From assembly GCF_030268685.1 (NCBI RefSeq), contig NZ_BSRQ01000008.1, positions 1-64,000 of the forward strand: a stretch of 64,000 nt of DNA. Direction: 5' to 3'. The DNA is from Microtetraspora sp. NBRC 13810 (GTDB taxonomy: Bacteria; Actinomycetota; Actinomycetes; Streptosporangiales; Streptosporangiaceae). The notes below the pieces were generated by a model, which made no database searches, was not told the origin of the DNA, and was given only the letters and a program-made list of their open reading frames with translations. Below, piece by piece: positions 1-8,853 of this stretch (position 1 is the stretch's first letter; every line of letters begins with the position of its first letter). The translations under genes were made by a program, and so were the position numbers.

Positions 1-112
1 CGGTTGTAGCGGTGGGGAAACACCCGGTTACATTCCGAACCCGGAAGTTAAGCCTTCCAGCGCCGATGGTACTGCACTGGGGACGGTGTGGGAGAGTAGG
101 TCACCGCCGGAC
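1..112 (+). rRNA. rrf: 5S ribosomal RNA, missing a few 5' bases
   Basis: The stretch has the conserved 5S core, including the CCGAACCCGGAAGTTAAGCC block, the GGTACTGC segment and the GGGAGAGTAGG block near the 3' end. The 3' strand of the terminal helix ends about base 112, and its 5' partner is only partly present at base 1, so the window cuts off the first few nucleotides. In actinobacteria the 5S gene is the last of a 16S-23S-5S operon, so 23S should lie just upstream. Two hairpins follow it. Confidence 0.95.
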
Positions 113-128
113 AATTTTTGTCTGTGGG

Positions 129-156
129 AAAGGGTCGCCCTTTGGGGCGGCCCTTT
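129..156 (+). terminator. rRNA operon terminator 1
   Basis: An 11-bp stem formed by AAGGGTCGCCC and GGGCGGCCCTT (one G-U wobble) around a short TTTG loop lies 17 bases after the 5S end and runs into T-rich sequence. It fits a rho-independent terminator of the rRNA operon. Confidence 0.85.
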
Positions 157-247
157 TCTGCGTTCTGGGGGGGTGTTTTCCTCCGCGTGTGGGGTTTGTT
201 TCCGCGGGGTGGGTGGTCGCTGGTCGTGGTGGGTTGGTGGTTGGTGT

Positions 248-276
248 GGGTCATCCGTGGCGGGTGGCCCTTTTTT
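248..276 (+). terminator. rRNA operon terminator 2
   Basis: GGGTCATCC (248-256) pairs over its full 9 bases with GGGTGGCCC (262-270), using G-U wobbles, and is followed by six T residues (271-276). This is a second, tandem rho-independent terminator. The rest of 157-317 is GT-rich with no gene seen. The convergent WYL regulator ends just beyond, at 318. Confidence 0.75.
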
Positions 277-317
277 GCGTTTGGGGGCTGCGTTCGAGGG
301 GGCTTGTGGTGGGGGCT

Positions 318-1343
318 CTATTGGGTTGTGGTTTCTTCGGGGCTGGTGCTGATGGGAGTGGATTCGGGGCGGGGGAGGGATGCGCCGGCTGACAGCAGTC
401 TCTTTGCCAGGGTGTGACAGCGTGGCCCGAGTTCTGGAGGGTCGAGTATCTCGAAGTCGTGTCCCAGGAGGAGCACGTGCATGAGGACGAAGTCGAGGCT
501 GCCGGCGCCACTGAGTACCTCGCAGGAGTCGCTCCCTCGCGGTCGTACGACGGCCGCCGATGCCGGGACCTGGGCGCGCACCGTGGCGGCCGGCGCGTGC
601 ACGAGGAAGCGTGCCCGGTGCGGGTAGACCCGGCTCGCCACACCCTCCTGCACGTACGACGCGGCGTCGGGGGCCGCGCGCGGGGTGAAGCGCCAGGTGC
701 GGGTGGACACTGCGGTCATCCGGTCGACGCGGAAGCTGCGCCAGTTGTCGCGTTCGAGGTCGTAGGCGAGGAGGTACCAGCGCCGGTCTGAGGCGACCAG
801 GCGGTAGGGCTCGACCCGTCGCCGTCGCACCTCGTTCCCCGACGGGTAGCCGAAGTCGGCCTCGACCTCGTCGCGGCAGGCTCTGGCCAGCGTCATCAGC
901 ACCTCGGGGTCCACCGGCGTACGGCCTCCGCCGAAGGACTCCACCGAGCCCGCCAGCGCGCTCACCTCGTTCCGCAACCGGGTGGGCAGCACCCGGTCGA
1001 GCTTGGTCAGCGCCCGCATGGCGGCGTCGCCGGCGCTCGCGACCGCGCCGCCCGCGCCGGCGAGCAGCGAGACCACGGTGGCGATCGCCTCCTCGTCGTC
1101 GAGAAGCAGCGGCGGCAGGTCCTGCCCCGGGCCGAGCTGGTAGCCGCCGCCCACACCCCGGTCGGCATGCACCGGATAGCCGAGCGTGCGCAGCCGCTCG
1201 ACGTCACGCCGCACCGTACGAGGCGTGACCCCGAGCCGGTCGGCGAGCTCTGGGCCGGCCCAGACCCGGCGTTGCTGCAGCAGCCCGAGCAGGCTGAGCA
1301 CCCGCTCCGTCGTACCCCGTTCGTCACTGTCGGCCACGCCCAT
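318..1343 (-). CDS. WYL-domain transcriptional regulator (YafY/DeoR-like)
   Basis: This 341-residue protein begins with a winged helix-turn-helix of the HTH_11/DeoR kind (about residues 10-65, with PRTVRRDVERLRTLGYPV) and has a WYL ligand-sensing domain in the middle (about 150-230, with the WYLLAYD stretch). The C-terminal part matches the WCX extension usual in this family. I start it at the ATG at 1343 because homologous sequence begins just there and the longer upstream reading is not family-like. WYL regulators usually control a divergent neighbour. Here that is the DinB/VOC pair starting at 1406, and the 62-base gap would hold the shared promoter. The ligand is unknown. Confidence 0.9.
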   Translation of the reverse strand: MGVADSDERGTTERVLSLLGLLQQRRVWAGPELADRLGVTPRTVRRDVERLRTLGYPVHADRGVGGGYQLGPGQDLPPLLLDDEEAIATVVSLLAGAGGAVASAGDAAMRALTKLDRVLPTRLRNEVSALAGSVESFGGGRTPVDPEVLMTLARACRDEVEADFGYPSGNEVRRRRVEPYRLVASDRRWYLLAYDLERDNWRSFRVDRMTAVSTRTWRFTPRAAPDAASYVQEGVASRVYPHRARFLVHAPAATVRAQVPASAAVVRPRGSDSCEVLSGAGSLDFVLMHVLLLGHDFEILDPPELGPRCHTLAKRLLSAGASLPRPESTPISTSPEETTTQ

Positions 1344-1405
1344 GGCGTCCACCCTGCCAGAGATTGCGGACCGATTCTTTCCGCTATGGGTGTCAGAATG
1401 CCGCC

Positions 1406-1993
1406 ATGGACACAGGCGGACACGACTGGAACCGGACACTGCGCGAGCAGTGGGAGTACCACTGGAACCATCAGCTCCGGGATCGGCTCGACGGCCTCAC
1501 CGACGACGAATACTTCTGGTCGCCGGTGCCGGACGCCTGGAGCGTGCGACCGCGCGGCGGTTCGACGGCGCCCGTGCGGTTGGGCGCCGGGGACTTCACG
1601 ATGGACTACGCCTTCCCCCAGCCGGTCCCCGCGGCCTTCACCACGATCGCCTGGCGACTCGGGCACGTCATCGTCGGCGTGCTCGCCATGCGCAACGCGG
1701 CGCACTTCGGCGCTCCCGCGACGTCGTACGAGACCTGGGAATACGCCGGCAGCGCGGCCACGGCGCTCGACCAGCTTGAGGCGGAGCTCGATGTCTGGAC
1801 GACCGGGGTGCGCGGGCTCGGCGAGGCCGGGCTCCTGATACCGGTCGGCGCGAAGGAGCCCTACCCCGAGGCGCCCATGGCCGATCTGGTCCAGCACATC
1901 CACCGCGAGCTGATCCACCACCTGGCCGAGGTCTGCCTGCTGCGCGACCTCTACCTGCACACGAAACCCGCTACGAAGGGGGAAATCCGATGA
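1406..1993 (+). CDS. DinB-like superfamily protein
   Basis: The 195-residue product resembles the DinB/YfiT-like four-helix metal-binding fold: an early WNRTLREQWEYHW stretch, a central WRLGHVIVGVLAMRN helix and a late HIHRELIHHLAEV helix whose histidines could bind a metal. Such proteins often act as thiol-dependent transferases, but no substrate can be read from the sequence. The ATG at 1406 is preferred to an upstream in-frame ATG because the family homology starts there. Its stop overlaps the next start (ATGA at 1990), so the two genes are translationally coupled. It is divergent from the WYL regulator, which probably controls it. Confidence 0.8.
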   Translation: MDTGGHDWNRTLREQWEYHWNHQLRDRLDGLTDDEYFWSPVPDAWSVRPRGGSTAPVRLGAGDFTMDYAFPQPVPAAFTTIAWRLGHVIVGVLAMRNAAHFGAPATSYETWEYAGSAATALDQLEAELDVWTTGVRGLGEAGLLIPVGAKEPYPEAPMADLVQHIHRELIHHLAEVCLLRDLYLHTKPATKGEIR

Positions 1994-2451
1994 GTCGCCA
2001 CATTCAGATCACCTTCGACGCCCACTACCCGCGGGCGCTGTCGTCCTTCTGGCGCGACGCACTCGGTTACGTCCACCCCGGCCCGCCCGGGGTGGACCTG
2101 CCCGAGGGCGCAGACCCGCTGGTCGCGTGGGACGACTTCCTCGCGCGGATCGGCGTACCGGAGGAGCAGCGCGACACGTCATCGGCCATCGAGGACCCGG
2201 ACGGGCACGGCCCCCGGCTGTTCTTCCAGCAGGTGCCGGAGGACAAGGTCGTCAAGAACCGCGTCCACCTCGACGTCCGCGCGGCTCCCGGACTGCGGGG
2301 GGAGGAGCGGATGGCGGCGCTGGAGGCCGAGTGCGACCGGCTCGTCGCGCTGGGGGCGACGCGGATGCGCCGCTTCGAGCCCGCTCCTCCGCTGAGCGCC
2401 GGTTTCATCGTGATGACCGACCCCGAGGGCAACGAGTTCTGCCTGGACTGA
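1990..2451 (+). CDS. VOC family (glyoxalase-like) protein
   Basis: A 153-residue protein with the beta-alpha-beta-beta-beta pattern of the vicinal oxygen chelate fold. It starts with MSRHIQITFDAHYP, has a central FFQQVPEDKVVKNRVHLDV strand pair and ends with FIVMTDPEGNEFCLD, the usual last strand carrying a metal-ligand glutamate. It belongs to the Glyoxalase_6-like group common in actinobacteria, whose substrates are mostly unknown. It overlaps the DinB-like gene by 4 bases and forms a two-gene operon with it. Confidence 0.88.
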   Translation: MSRHIQITFDAHYPRALSSFWRDALGYVHPGPPGVDLPEGADPLVAWDDFLARIGVPEEQRDTSSAIEDPDGHGPRLFFQQVPEDKVVKNRVHLDVRAAPGLRGEERMAALEAECDRLVALGATRMRRFEPAPPLSAGFIVMTDPEGNEFCLD

Positions 2452-2662
2452 CGCGTCTCCGGACGGTTGACGGTCAGGAGGCACCCTCCTGACGGCGGAC
2501 ACTCAGGAGGGCGTCTCGGGGGGAGCGGGCGTTCGGGAGGGCGTCTCGGGGGAGCGGGCGGTCAGGGAGCGGTTGGTCGGGAGGCGTCTCCCGGGGTGCG
2601 GGCGGTCGGGGAGCGGGGCTCGGGGAGCGGGGGTCAGGGGGCGGAGGTCAGGGGGGTCGGGG
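2452..2662 (+). repeat. G-rich degenerate repeat between convergent genes
   Basis: The 211 bases between the convergent VOC and glycosidase genes consist of degenerate units built on GGGCGTCTCGGGGGAGCGGG and GGTCAGGGGGCGGAGG. Many G3-G6 runs on the plus strand could fold into G-quadruplexes. No gene is seen. The repeat may act as a bidirectional terminator or simply be slippage-prone filler. Confidence 0.6.
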
Positions 2663-4141
2663 TCAGGGGGTGATGAAGAGGGCGTCGCCGATGGTGCGCT
2701 CCGCGCCGTCGGAGGGGGTGTTGACGAGCTTGTGCCGGACGACCATGGCGGTGGAGCCGCCGCCGTCCAGGTTGATGGCCTGGCGGGCGCCGAGCCAGCG
2801 CATGAGCTGGGCGGCCTCGACCATGCTGGCGCCCACCGTGGCGCCGGGCCTGCGGCCGTCGACCGTGGCGAGGATCAGGCCGCCGGACTTCGTCACGCCG
2901 ACCATCGTGCGCGGGTGACGGCGGAGCACCATGTTGACCGAGGCGTGGCCGTTCACCTTCGCGGTGACGTTGATCCGGCCGTTGCGGACCAGGCCGACGC
3001 CGCCGCCCACGATGTGCGTCTCGGGGGTGAGCGCGACCGTCTTCTGCGTCCGCAGGTCGGTCACCTTGGTGGACAGCCGCAGCGTGGCCCCCTCGGTGAC
3101 GTTGGCGAGCACCCAGTCGGCGGCGACGCCCCGGCCGTGCAGGACCCAGGTGCCGCGCGGCACGGCGTACCCGGCCTGCCGGATGGCGATCACCCGGCCG
3201 GAGGCGTCGATCACCGCTTCGGTGCCGTCGTCGGCCGGGGTCTTCTGGCCGAACTCCTCGGTGTAGACGACCAGTTCGTCGGTGGCCGCGGCCCGGTTGA
3301 CGCCCTGCACCGCGGTGGCGGTGCCGGTGCCGGTGTCCACCGTGGTCACCGAGGTCAGCTCGGTGATGGTCGCCTTGCGGCCCTTGAGCACCACGGCGCT
3401 GCGGCCCGGCACCGCCTCGCTGAGCAGCCGGCCGCCGACGACGGAGATGCCCACCGGGTCACCCTGGTAGTTCTTGGCCGTGTGGATGTTGAAGAAGCCG
3501 CCGTTGACCCCGGCGAGGGCCTTCAGCCTGCGCGACATCGACGACGTGGTCTCCCGCGCGGCGACGCTGGCGCCCACGCTAGCCTGGTAGGAGCCGCGGA
3601 ACGCGCCCGGATCGACCATGAGCACCCGCATGTCCCACGGCCCGGTGCTCTCGAAGCCGTCGTCGCCGAGGTAGTCGGTGATGGCCCTGATGCCGGCCTT
3701 CTTCAGCTCGGCGACGACCTTGTCCGCCTCGGCCTTCTGCTTCAGCGTCCACATCCCGACCCGCACCGCGTAGTACACCCGGGCGGGGTCGTCGGCCACC
3801 TCGGGGCGGGTGAACTCCAGCACGGTGGGCGACTGCCCGGCCGTCTGCACCTCGATGGCCTTGGCCTCGGCCTGCAGCTGGGTGCCGTGGTCGCGGCCGT
3901 TCGGCATGAGCACGGTGACCGTGTAGCCCTCGGTGGCCTTGCCGTGCCGTACCCGGAAGAGGTCGACGCCCGGAGCGACGGCGGACTGGGTGCGCACCGG
4001 CGCGGCCGGCGCCCCGAGCGGGAAACCGCTCGTGGGGAACGTCACGCGAGCCGGTGCCGCGGAGGCCGCCGGCGCGGCCGAGGCCACCAGTGCGGTGGCG
4101 ACGGAAAGCCCGACAATGCCGGCTGTACGGCGACGTGACAT
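2663..4141 (-). CDS. Secreted phosphodiester glycosidase (NAGPA-domain) with SPOR-like repeat
   Basis: This 492-residue protein starts with a Sec signal peptide (residues 1-29: MSRRR, a hydrophobic core, then AAPAASAAPA). Residues about 120-180 (VYYAVRVGMWTLKQKAEAD...) look like a SPOR-type peptidoglycan-binding repeat. The rest matches the phosphodiester glycosidase family (NAGPA), with VNGGFFN near the start of the domain and QAINLDGGGSTAMV near the end, both family hallmarks. It probably cleaves sugar phosphodiesters of the cell envelope, which is inferred from the family. A clear AGGAG ribosome-binding site lies 7 bases before the ATG at 4141. Confidence 0.88.
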   Translation of the reverse strand: MSRRRTAGIVGLSVATALVASAAPAASAAPARVTFPTSGFPLGAPAAPVRTQSAVAPGVDLFRVRHGKATEGYTVTVLMPNGRDHGTQLQAEAKAIEVQTAGQSPTVLEFTRPEVADDPARVYYAVRVGMWTLKQKAEADKVVAELKKAGIRAITDYLGDDGFESTGPWDMRVLMVDPGAFRGSYQASVGASVAARETTSSMSRRLKALAGVNGGFFNIHTAKNYQGDPVGISVVGGRLLSEAVPGRSAVVLKGRKATITELTSVTTVDTGTGTATAVQGVNRAAATDELVVYTEEFGQKTPADDGTEAVIDASGRVIAIRQAGYAVPRGTWVLHGRGVAADWVLANVTEGATLRLSTKVTDLRTQKTVALTPETHIVGGGVGLVRNGRINVTAKVNGHASVNMVLRRHPRTMVGVTKSGGLILATVDGRRPGATVGASMVEAAQLMRWLGARQAINLDGGGSTAMVVRHKLVNTPSDGAERTIGDALFITP

Positions 4142-4492
4142 CAATTTTCTCCTGGATCTTCCGGGTGCCGACCCACCATGCTGCCGATCATTGAGGCGCC
4201 AGGGGAGCGAAACACGCCAAAAAGACGAAGAAAGACAGGTTGCCTCAGGGGGTTGTGCGGATGACGGTAAAGAAACGGCGCATCGATCCGGACATGAAGC
4301 CTGATATCGCTCGATAGGGCTCGATCGACTTTGGTCAATCCGGGCCACTTCCGGTTGGTCATTCCGGGTGGGCTTGCGGGCCATTCCACGGTGATGCGGC
4401 TGGTTTCCCTGCGCGGAGCAGGGCGGACACGTTACGGTTCGACAGCCGCATTCCGCGGGAAGAAGCGGCACATCTTTCGAGAGGCAGCCGTC
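4142..4492. other. Intergenic region between divergent genes
   Basis: These 351 bases separate the glycosidase start (minus strand) from the small membrane protein start (plus strand) and should hold both promoters. I see no convincing ORF, RNA fold or named operator. Confidence 0.5.
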
Positions 4493-4627
4493 ATGGGGCT
4501 GAATATTCTCATCGTGATCGTCGCGAGCATGGTTCTGGGGTTGGTCCTCGGAGTGGTCATGGCGCACCCCCGTCGCTGGGATGTCCCGGCAGGCGCCGAC
4601 GACACCGTGCCCGAGCGACTCCGCTGA
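4493..4627 (+). CDS. Small single-span membrane protein, hypothetical
   Basis: This 44-residue ORF starts with MGLNILIVIVASMVLG, which gives one transmembrane helix at residues 3-23. A short soluble tail follows, ending DDTVPERLR. A GAGAGG element lies 8-13 bases before the ATG. A strong inverted repeat begins four bases after the stop, which supports its being a real, separately terminated gene. I recognise no family and infer no function beyond membrane association. Confidence 0.55.
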   Translation: MGLNILIVIVASMVLGLVLGVVMAHPRRWDVPAGADDTVPERLR

Positions 4628-4630
4628 GCG

Positions 4631-4672
4631 GGCGCAAGCCGTACGGCATCTGGGTCCCGTACGGCTTGCGCC
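4631..4672. terminator. Bidirectional terminator, perfect 16-bp hairpin
   Basis: GGCGCAAGCCGTACGG (4631-4646) and its exact reverse complement (4657-4672) flank a 10-base loop. The hairpin lies between the stops of the small membrane protein and the convergent PucR regulator. It has no T tract on either side. Two copies of CAACCGGCCTCAGCCGA follow within 4677-4730. Confidence 0.75.
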
Positions 4673-4739
4673 GACCCCAACCGGCCTCAGCCGATCCCAG
4701 CCAACCTCAACCGGCCTCAGCCGACCACAACAGGTCCGG

Positions 4740-6350
4740 TCAGCGGGCTTCGCGGCGGAAGGACTCCAGGGCCAGCAGGGCGACGTGCAGGGACAGGCAG
4801 GACTCTATGTCGTCCAGATCGGTGTCCAGGATGCGCTCCAGGCGGCGCAGCCGGTCGTAGAAGGCCGGGCGGGACAGGTGGGCCTTCTGCGCGGCGACCG
4901 CCTTGTTGCGGCCGGAGTCCAGATAGACGCGCAGGATCTTGGTGAGGTCGCCGCCGCGCTGGGCGTCGTGCGAGAGCAGCGGGGCCAGCTCGCGCTCGGC
5001 GAAGGTCTGCAGTCTGGCGTCGTCGCGCAGGAGGTGCAGCAGGCCGCGCAGGCGCAGGTCGGGAAGCCGGTAGAAGGCCCGGCCGTCGGGTTGCCGGACG
5101 GCGACGTCGGCGACCTGCTCGGCTTCGAGGAAGCTCCGCCGTACGTCCTTGATGGACTCGACCACGGAGCCCGCGGCGAGGACGAAGGCGCGCGGGTAGG
5201 ACATCCGCAGCCGGTCGGCCAGCGAGGTGAGCGCGCTCTCCGCGGCGGTGCGCGGAGGGAGCGGCAGCAGCGCGGCCACCCGGTTCTGGTCGAGCGCGCC
5301 GACCAGGGCGGGGAGCCGGGTCTCGCGGCAGGCGGCGGCGGTGGACTCGGCCAGCTCGCTGAGCCTGGCCTGGCCGTCCAGCGCGGTCTCCACCGGCTCG
5401 GTGAGCCGCAGGATCAGGCTGAGCAGCTTGCGCCCGGCGAGGGGCACGCCCATGGCGCGGGCGCGGGCGGCGGCCTCGTCGGGGTCGGAGTAGGCGTGGC
5501 TGAGGATGCCGGTGATGATGGTGCCGTGCGCCTGCCGTTCCAGGCTCTCCTGGTGGCGCTCCAGCAGGCGGCCGAGCGCGAGCGTGGTGGCGGCACGTTC
5601 CACGAGCACGATGTCGCGCGGCGTCGGGCGCTGGTCGCAGAAGAGGATCAGCCGTCCCCAGTCCTGGCCGCGGGCGCCGACCGTGGCCACCAGCCATCCG
5701 GTGGCGGCGTCGTAGCCGGTGCGCCGGCCCGGGGCGACCGCGCGGGACCTCGTCTCCCAGCTCGCCAGCAGCGAGCCGGTGTCCCGCCCGGCGCTCTCGA
5801 AGGCCAGCACCTGGTGCGCGAGGTTCTCCAGCAGCACCGGGCGGCCGGCCAGCCGGGCGACCTGGCTGAGCACGTCGGCCGGGGAGGCGCCTTCCACCGA
5901 CAGCTCGGTGAACACCTCGTGCAACTGCTCCGAGGCGCGCAGCTCCTCCAACTGGATGTCGATGATCCGCGCGTGCACCGACTCGGTGATCTGCACGAAC
6001 GGCGTCTCCCTGCTGAGCGCGATCAGCGGCAGCCCGTGCTGCTCGGCGGCCTTGACCACCAGCGGAGGTAACTCCCCGATGAACTTGCGGCCCAGCTCCA
6101 CGATCAGCCCCGAGGCGCCCACGGCGGCCAGGTCGCCGACGTAGTCGGCCACGCTCTCCGGGGCGTCGGGCAACGCGATGCCGGTGGTCAGCACCAGCTC
6201 GCCGCCGCGGAGCAACTGGGCGATGCCCGGAACCTCGGCCACGTGCACCCAGCGCACCCGCGTGTCCAGCCGGTCGGCACCGGCGACCACGTGAGGATCG
6301 CCCGCGCGGACGGCGTCAAGAGCGAGAATGTCGGCGACAGTGGGCAGCAC
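4740..6350 (-). CDS. PucR family transcriptional regulator
   Basis: The 536-residue protein has the PucR N-terminal domain (about 10-125: VADILAL, VRWVHVAEVP, RGGELVLTTG) and a central GGDEF-like CdaR region. A C-terminal helix-turn-helix of the HTH_30 type (about 465-530: YLDSGRNKAVAAQKAHLSRPAFYDRLRRLE) completes it. This order is standard for PucR/CdaR activators, which in actinomycetes commonly control purine, amino-acid or polyamine catabolism. The start is GTG at 6350. It lies 47 bases downstream of the acyl-CoA synthetase on the same strand, so it may be the third gene of a TetR-synthetase-PucR transcript. A second PucR gene sits at 20523. Confidence 0.92.
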   Translation of the reverse strand: MLPTVADILALDAVRAGDPHVVAGADRLDTRVRWVHVAEVPGIAQLLRGGELVLTTGIALPDAPESVADYVGDLAAVGASGLIVELGRKFIGELPPLVVKAAEQHGLPLIALSRETPFVQITESVHARIIDIQLEELRASEQLHEVFTELSVEGASPADVLSQVARLAGRPVLLENLAHQVLAFESAGRDTGSLLASWETRSRAVAPGRRTGYDAATGWLVATVGARGQDWGRLILFCDQRPTPRDIVLVERAATTLALGRLLERHQESLERQAHGTIITGILSHAYSDPDEAAARARAMGVPLAGRKLLSLILRLTEPVETALDGQARLSELAESTAAACRETRLPALVGALDQNRVAALLPLPPRTAAESALTSLADRLRMSYPRAFVLAAGSVVESIKDVRRSFLEAEQVADVAVRQPDGRAFYRLPDLRLRGLLHLLRDDARLQTFAERELAPLLSHDAQRGGDLTKILRVYLDSGRNKAVAAQKAHLSRPAFYDRLRRLERILDTDLDDIESCLSLHVALLALESFRREAR

Positions 6351-6397
6351 GCACCAGAGACTATCTGATCACGATGTTAATTTGTTTGACCGTACTG

Positions 6398-8092
6398 TTA
6401 CATGTTGTCATCATCAGGGAGATCCTCTTCGCGGAACTCGCCTGGTCCGGCGGGTCGTTCGCGTAGTTCCACTCTACGGATCTTGCCGGAGATCGTCTTC
6501 GGCAGCTCCCCGAACTCCAGCCGCCTGACCCTCTTGTACGGCGCCAGGTGACGGCGGGCGTAGGCCAGGATCGACCGGGCGGTCTTGGCGTCGGGGGCGA
6601 AGCCCGGCGCCAGTGTGACGTGCGCCTTGGGCACGGCCAGGCGCAGCGGGTCCGGCGCGGGGACCACGGCCGCCTCGGCCACCGCCTCGTGCTCCAGCAG
6701 CACGCTCTCCAGCTCGAACGGCGAGATGCGGTAGTCGCTGGCCTTGAAGACGTCGTCGGTGCGGCCGACATAGGTGATGTAGCCGTCGGCGTCACGCTTC
6801 GCCACGTCGCCCGTGTGGTAGAGGCCGTCCCGGGTGACCTCGGCCGTGCGCGCCGGGTCGTCGCGGTAGCCGGTCATCAGGCCGAGCGGCCGGTTGTCCA
6901 GCGGGAGGCAGATCTCCCCGTCGTCCCCGCGCTCCCCGGTCACCGGATCGACCAGCACGACCTCGTATCCGGGCAGCGGCCGGCCCATCGATCCTGGTCT
7001 GACCGGTTCGCCGGGCGGGTTGCCGATCTGGGCGGTGGTCTCGGTCTGCCCGTAGCCGTCCCTGACCGTGATGCCCCACGCCTCGGCCACCCGGTCGATG
7101 ATCTCCGGGTTGAGCGGCTCGCCCGCGGCGACGGCGGTGCGCAGCGACAGCGGCCACCGCGTCAGGTCCTCCTGGATCAGCATCCGCCACACCGTGGGCG
7201 GCGCGCAGAAGGTCGTCACGCCGTGGTCGCGCATCACGTCGAGCAGCCTGGGGGCGGAGAAGCGGGCGTAGTCGTGGACGAGCACGGTCGCCCCGGCGTT
7301 CCACGGCGCGAAGACGCTGCTCCAGGCGTGCTTGGCCCAGCCCGCGGAGGACACGTTCAGGTGCACGTCGCCGGGGCGCAGCCCGATCCAGAACATCGTG
7401 GACAGGTGCCCGATCGGGTAGGAGGCGTAGGTGTGCTCCACCAGTTTGGGCTCGGCCGTGGTGCCGGAGGTGAAGTAGAGCAGCAGGGTGTCGTCCGTCC
7501 TGGTCACGCCGCCGGGGTGGAAGACGTCGGAGGCGGTCCGCGAGCCCGCGTAGGACAGCCAGCCGTCGGCGTCGCCGCCGACCGCGATCCCGGTGCACGC
7601 GCGGGCGGTGAACCTCGCCGCCGCGGAGACCTCGGCGACCACGTGGTTCACCCGGCCGCGCCGCAGGCGGTCCGCGATGTCGGCCTCGGAGAGCAGCGTC
7701 GTCGCCGGGATGATCACGGCGCCGAGCTTCATCGCGGCGAGCATGGTCTCCCACAGCTCGACCCGGTTGCCGAGCATCAGCAGGATCCGGTCGCCCCGCC
7801 GTACGCCCTGGGCGCGCAGCCAGTTGGCCACCCGGTTGGAGGCGGCGGCCAGGCCGGCGAAGGTGTGGGCGGTCCAGGTGCCGTCGTCATCGACGATCTT
7901 CAAGGCGACAGCGTCGGGGGTCTCCCTGGCCGGGCCGTCGTCGAACCAGTCGAGCGCCCAGTTCCAGTCGGCCGGTCCCGGCCAGCGGAAGTCCCTTCGC
8001 GCCGTGGTGTGGTCGGCGGCGAGCAGGAGATCCCGGGCGGCACGAAAATCGGTCATCTCCACATGGTCCGTCGGCGGCTCGGCCGCGTCCAT
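6398..8092 (-). CDS. AMP-forming acyl-CoA synthetase
   Basis: A 564-residue adenylate-forming enzyme. It shows the P-loop-like motif YFTSGTTAEPK, the GYGQTET core motif, the YHTGDVAKRDADGYI motif and the final KTISGK lysine that acts in the thioesterification half-reaction. Overall it resembles medium-chain or aromatic acyl-CoA ligases (WNWALDWFDD near the N-terminus), so it activates a carboxylic acid to its CoA thioester with ATP. The substrate is unknown. The ATG at 8092 overlaps the TGA of the upstream TetR gene (TGATG), so synthesis is probably coupled to the repressor. An in-frame ATG at 8055 preceded by GTGGAG is an alternative start. Confidence 0.9.
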   Translation of the reverse strand: MDAAEPPTDHVEMTDFRAARDLLLAADHTTARRDFRWPGPADWNWALDWFDDGPARETPDAVALKIVDDDGTWTAHTFAGLAAASNRVANWLRAQGVRRGDRILLMLGNRVELWETMLAAMKLGAVIIPATTLLSEADIADRLRRGRVNHVVAEVSAAARFTARACTGIAVGGDADGWLSYAGSRTASDVFHPGGVTRTDDTLLLYFTSGTTAEPKLVEHTYASYPIGHLSTMFWIGLRPGDVHLNVSSAGWAKHAWSSVFAPWNAGATVLVHDYARFSAPRLLDVMRDHGVTTFCAPPTVWRMLIQEDLTRWPLSLRTAVAAGEPLNPEIIDRVAEAWGITVRDGYGQTETTAQIGNPPGEPVRPGSMGRPLPGYEVVLVDPVTGERGDDGEICLPLDNRPLGLMTGYRDDPARTAEVTRDGLYHTGDVAKRDADGYITYVGRTDDVFKASDYRISPFELESVLLEHEAVAEAAVVPAPDPLRLAVPKAHVTLAPGFAPDAKTARSILAYARRHLAPYKRVRRLEFGELPKTISGKIRRVELRERPAGPGEFREEDLPDDDNM

Positions 8093-8820
8093 CACAGGCG
8101 GGCGGCGAGACCGTCCAGCATGCATCCGAGCCCGTAGTCGAAGCGCTCCTCCTGGCCGGTCCGCGGGTCGATCGAGGGGCCTTTGCGGTCGTAGTGGGCG
8201 CGCAGCCGGGGCAGGTCGCGCAGCGCGGACCTGATCGCGGGCTCGTGCTGTGCCTGCCACTCCGCCGCGGACAGCTCGCCGGCGGACAGGGTCTCCAGCC
8301 AGCCGGCCTCGGCGGAGGCGATGCCGATGACGTAGGCCATCACGGTGGTCACGGCGTCGTCGATCTCGTCGGCGTGGAATCCGGCGTCGTCGAACAGTGT
8401 GTAGGTGCGCTCGGTGACCGCCATCGACCTGGGGCCGATGTTGGGGCGCCGGCCGAGGATGTGGAGGCTCCACGGATGGCGCAGCAGCGCCCGCCGCAGG
8501 CTGTGCGCGAAGACGCTCACCGCCTCCCGCCAGTCGATGAGGGCGCTCCCGGGCACCGCGATCTCGCCGAACACCTCGTCCAGGGCCAGGTCGAGCAGCT
8601 CGTTCTTGTTCGCGACGTACCAGTAGATGGACGTGGCGCCCATGCCGAGCCTGGTGCCCAGGGCGCGCATGCTCAGCGCGTCGAGCCCGCCGGCGTCGAG
8701 GATCTCCAGTGCGGCGCGGACGATCTGCTGCCTGCTCGGACCCCCGGCCCTGGCCGGCGGGCGGCTCTCCTCGGCGGCCTGGCGGGCCCACACGGACCCG
8801 TACTGCTGCTTCGCGGGCAC
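8092..8820 (-). CDS. TetR family repressor of the adjacent MFS exporter
   Basis: A 242-residue regulator with a TetR helix-turn-helix at about 33-80 (QIVRAALEILDAGG ... LGMGATSIYWYV) and a C-terminal ligand domain of the tetracycline-repressor kind. The start is GTG at 8820 with a GGGGAGG ribosome-binding site. It is transcribed divergently from an MFS exporter. The 70-base gap contains three copies of a 17-bp palindrome, the expected operators for autoregulation and efflux control. Its downstream overlap with an acyl-CoA synthetase suggests that this enzyme is induced by the same ligand. Confidence 0.92.
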   Translation of the reverse strand: MPAKQQYGSVWARQAAEESRPPARAGGPSRQQIVRAALEILDAGGLDALSMRALGTRLGMGATSIYWYVANKNELLDLALDEVFGEIAVPGSALIDWREAVSVFAHSLRRALLRHPWSLHILGRRPNIGPRSMAVTERTYTLFDDAGFHADEIDDAVTTVMAYVIGIASAEAGWLETLSAGELSAAEWQAQHEPAIRSALRDLPRLRAHYDRKGPSIDPRTGQEERFDYGLGCMLDGLAARL

Positions 8821-8853
8821 GACACCTCCCCTGTCCGCTCACAGGATAGGCGG

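Noticed and set aside
12-417. Overlapping plus-strand ORFs starting in the 5S gene
   Set aside because: They run through the 5S rRNA and its terminators and have no protein family features.
2573-4138. 521-residue plus-strand ORF
   Set aside because: Antisense shadow of the phosphodiester glycosidase gene; composition is that of an antisense frame in GC-rich DNA.
6548-8137. Long plus-strand ORF opposite the acyl-CoA synthetase
   Set aside because: Antisense shadow; the minus strand carries all adenylate-forming enzyme motifs.
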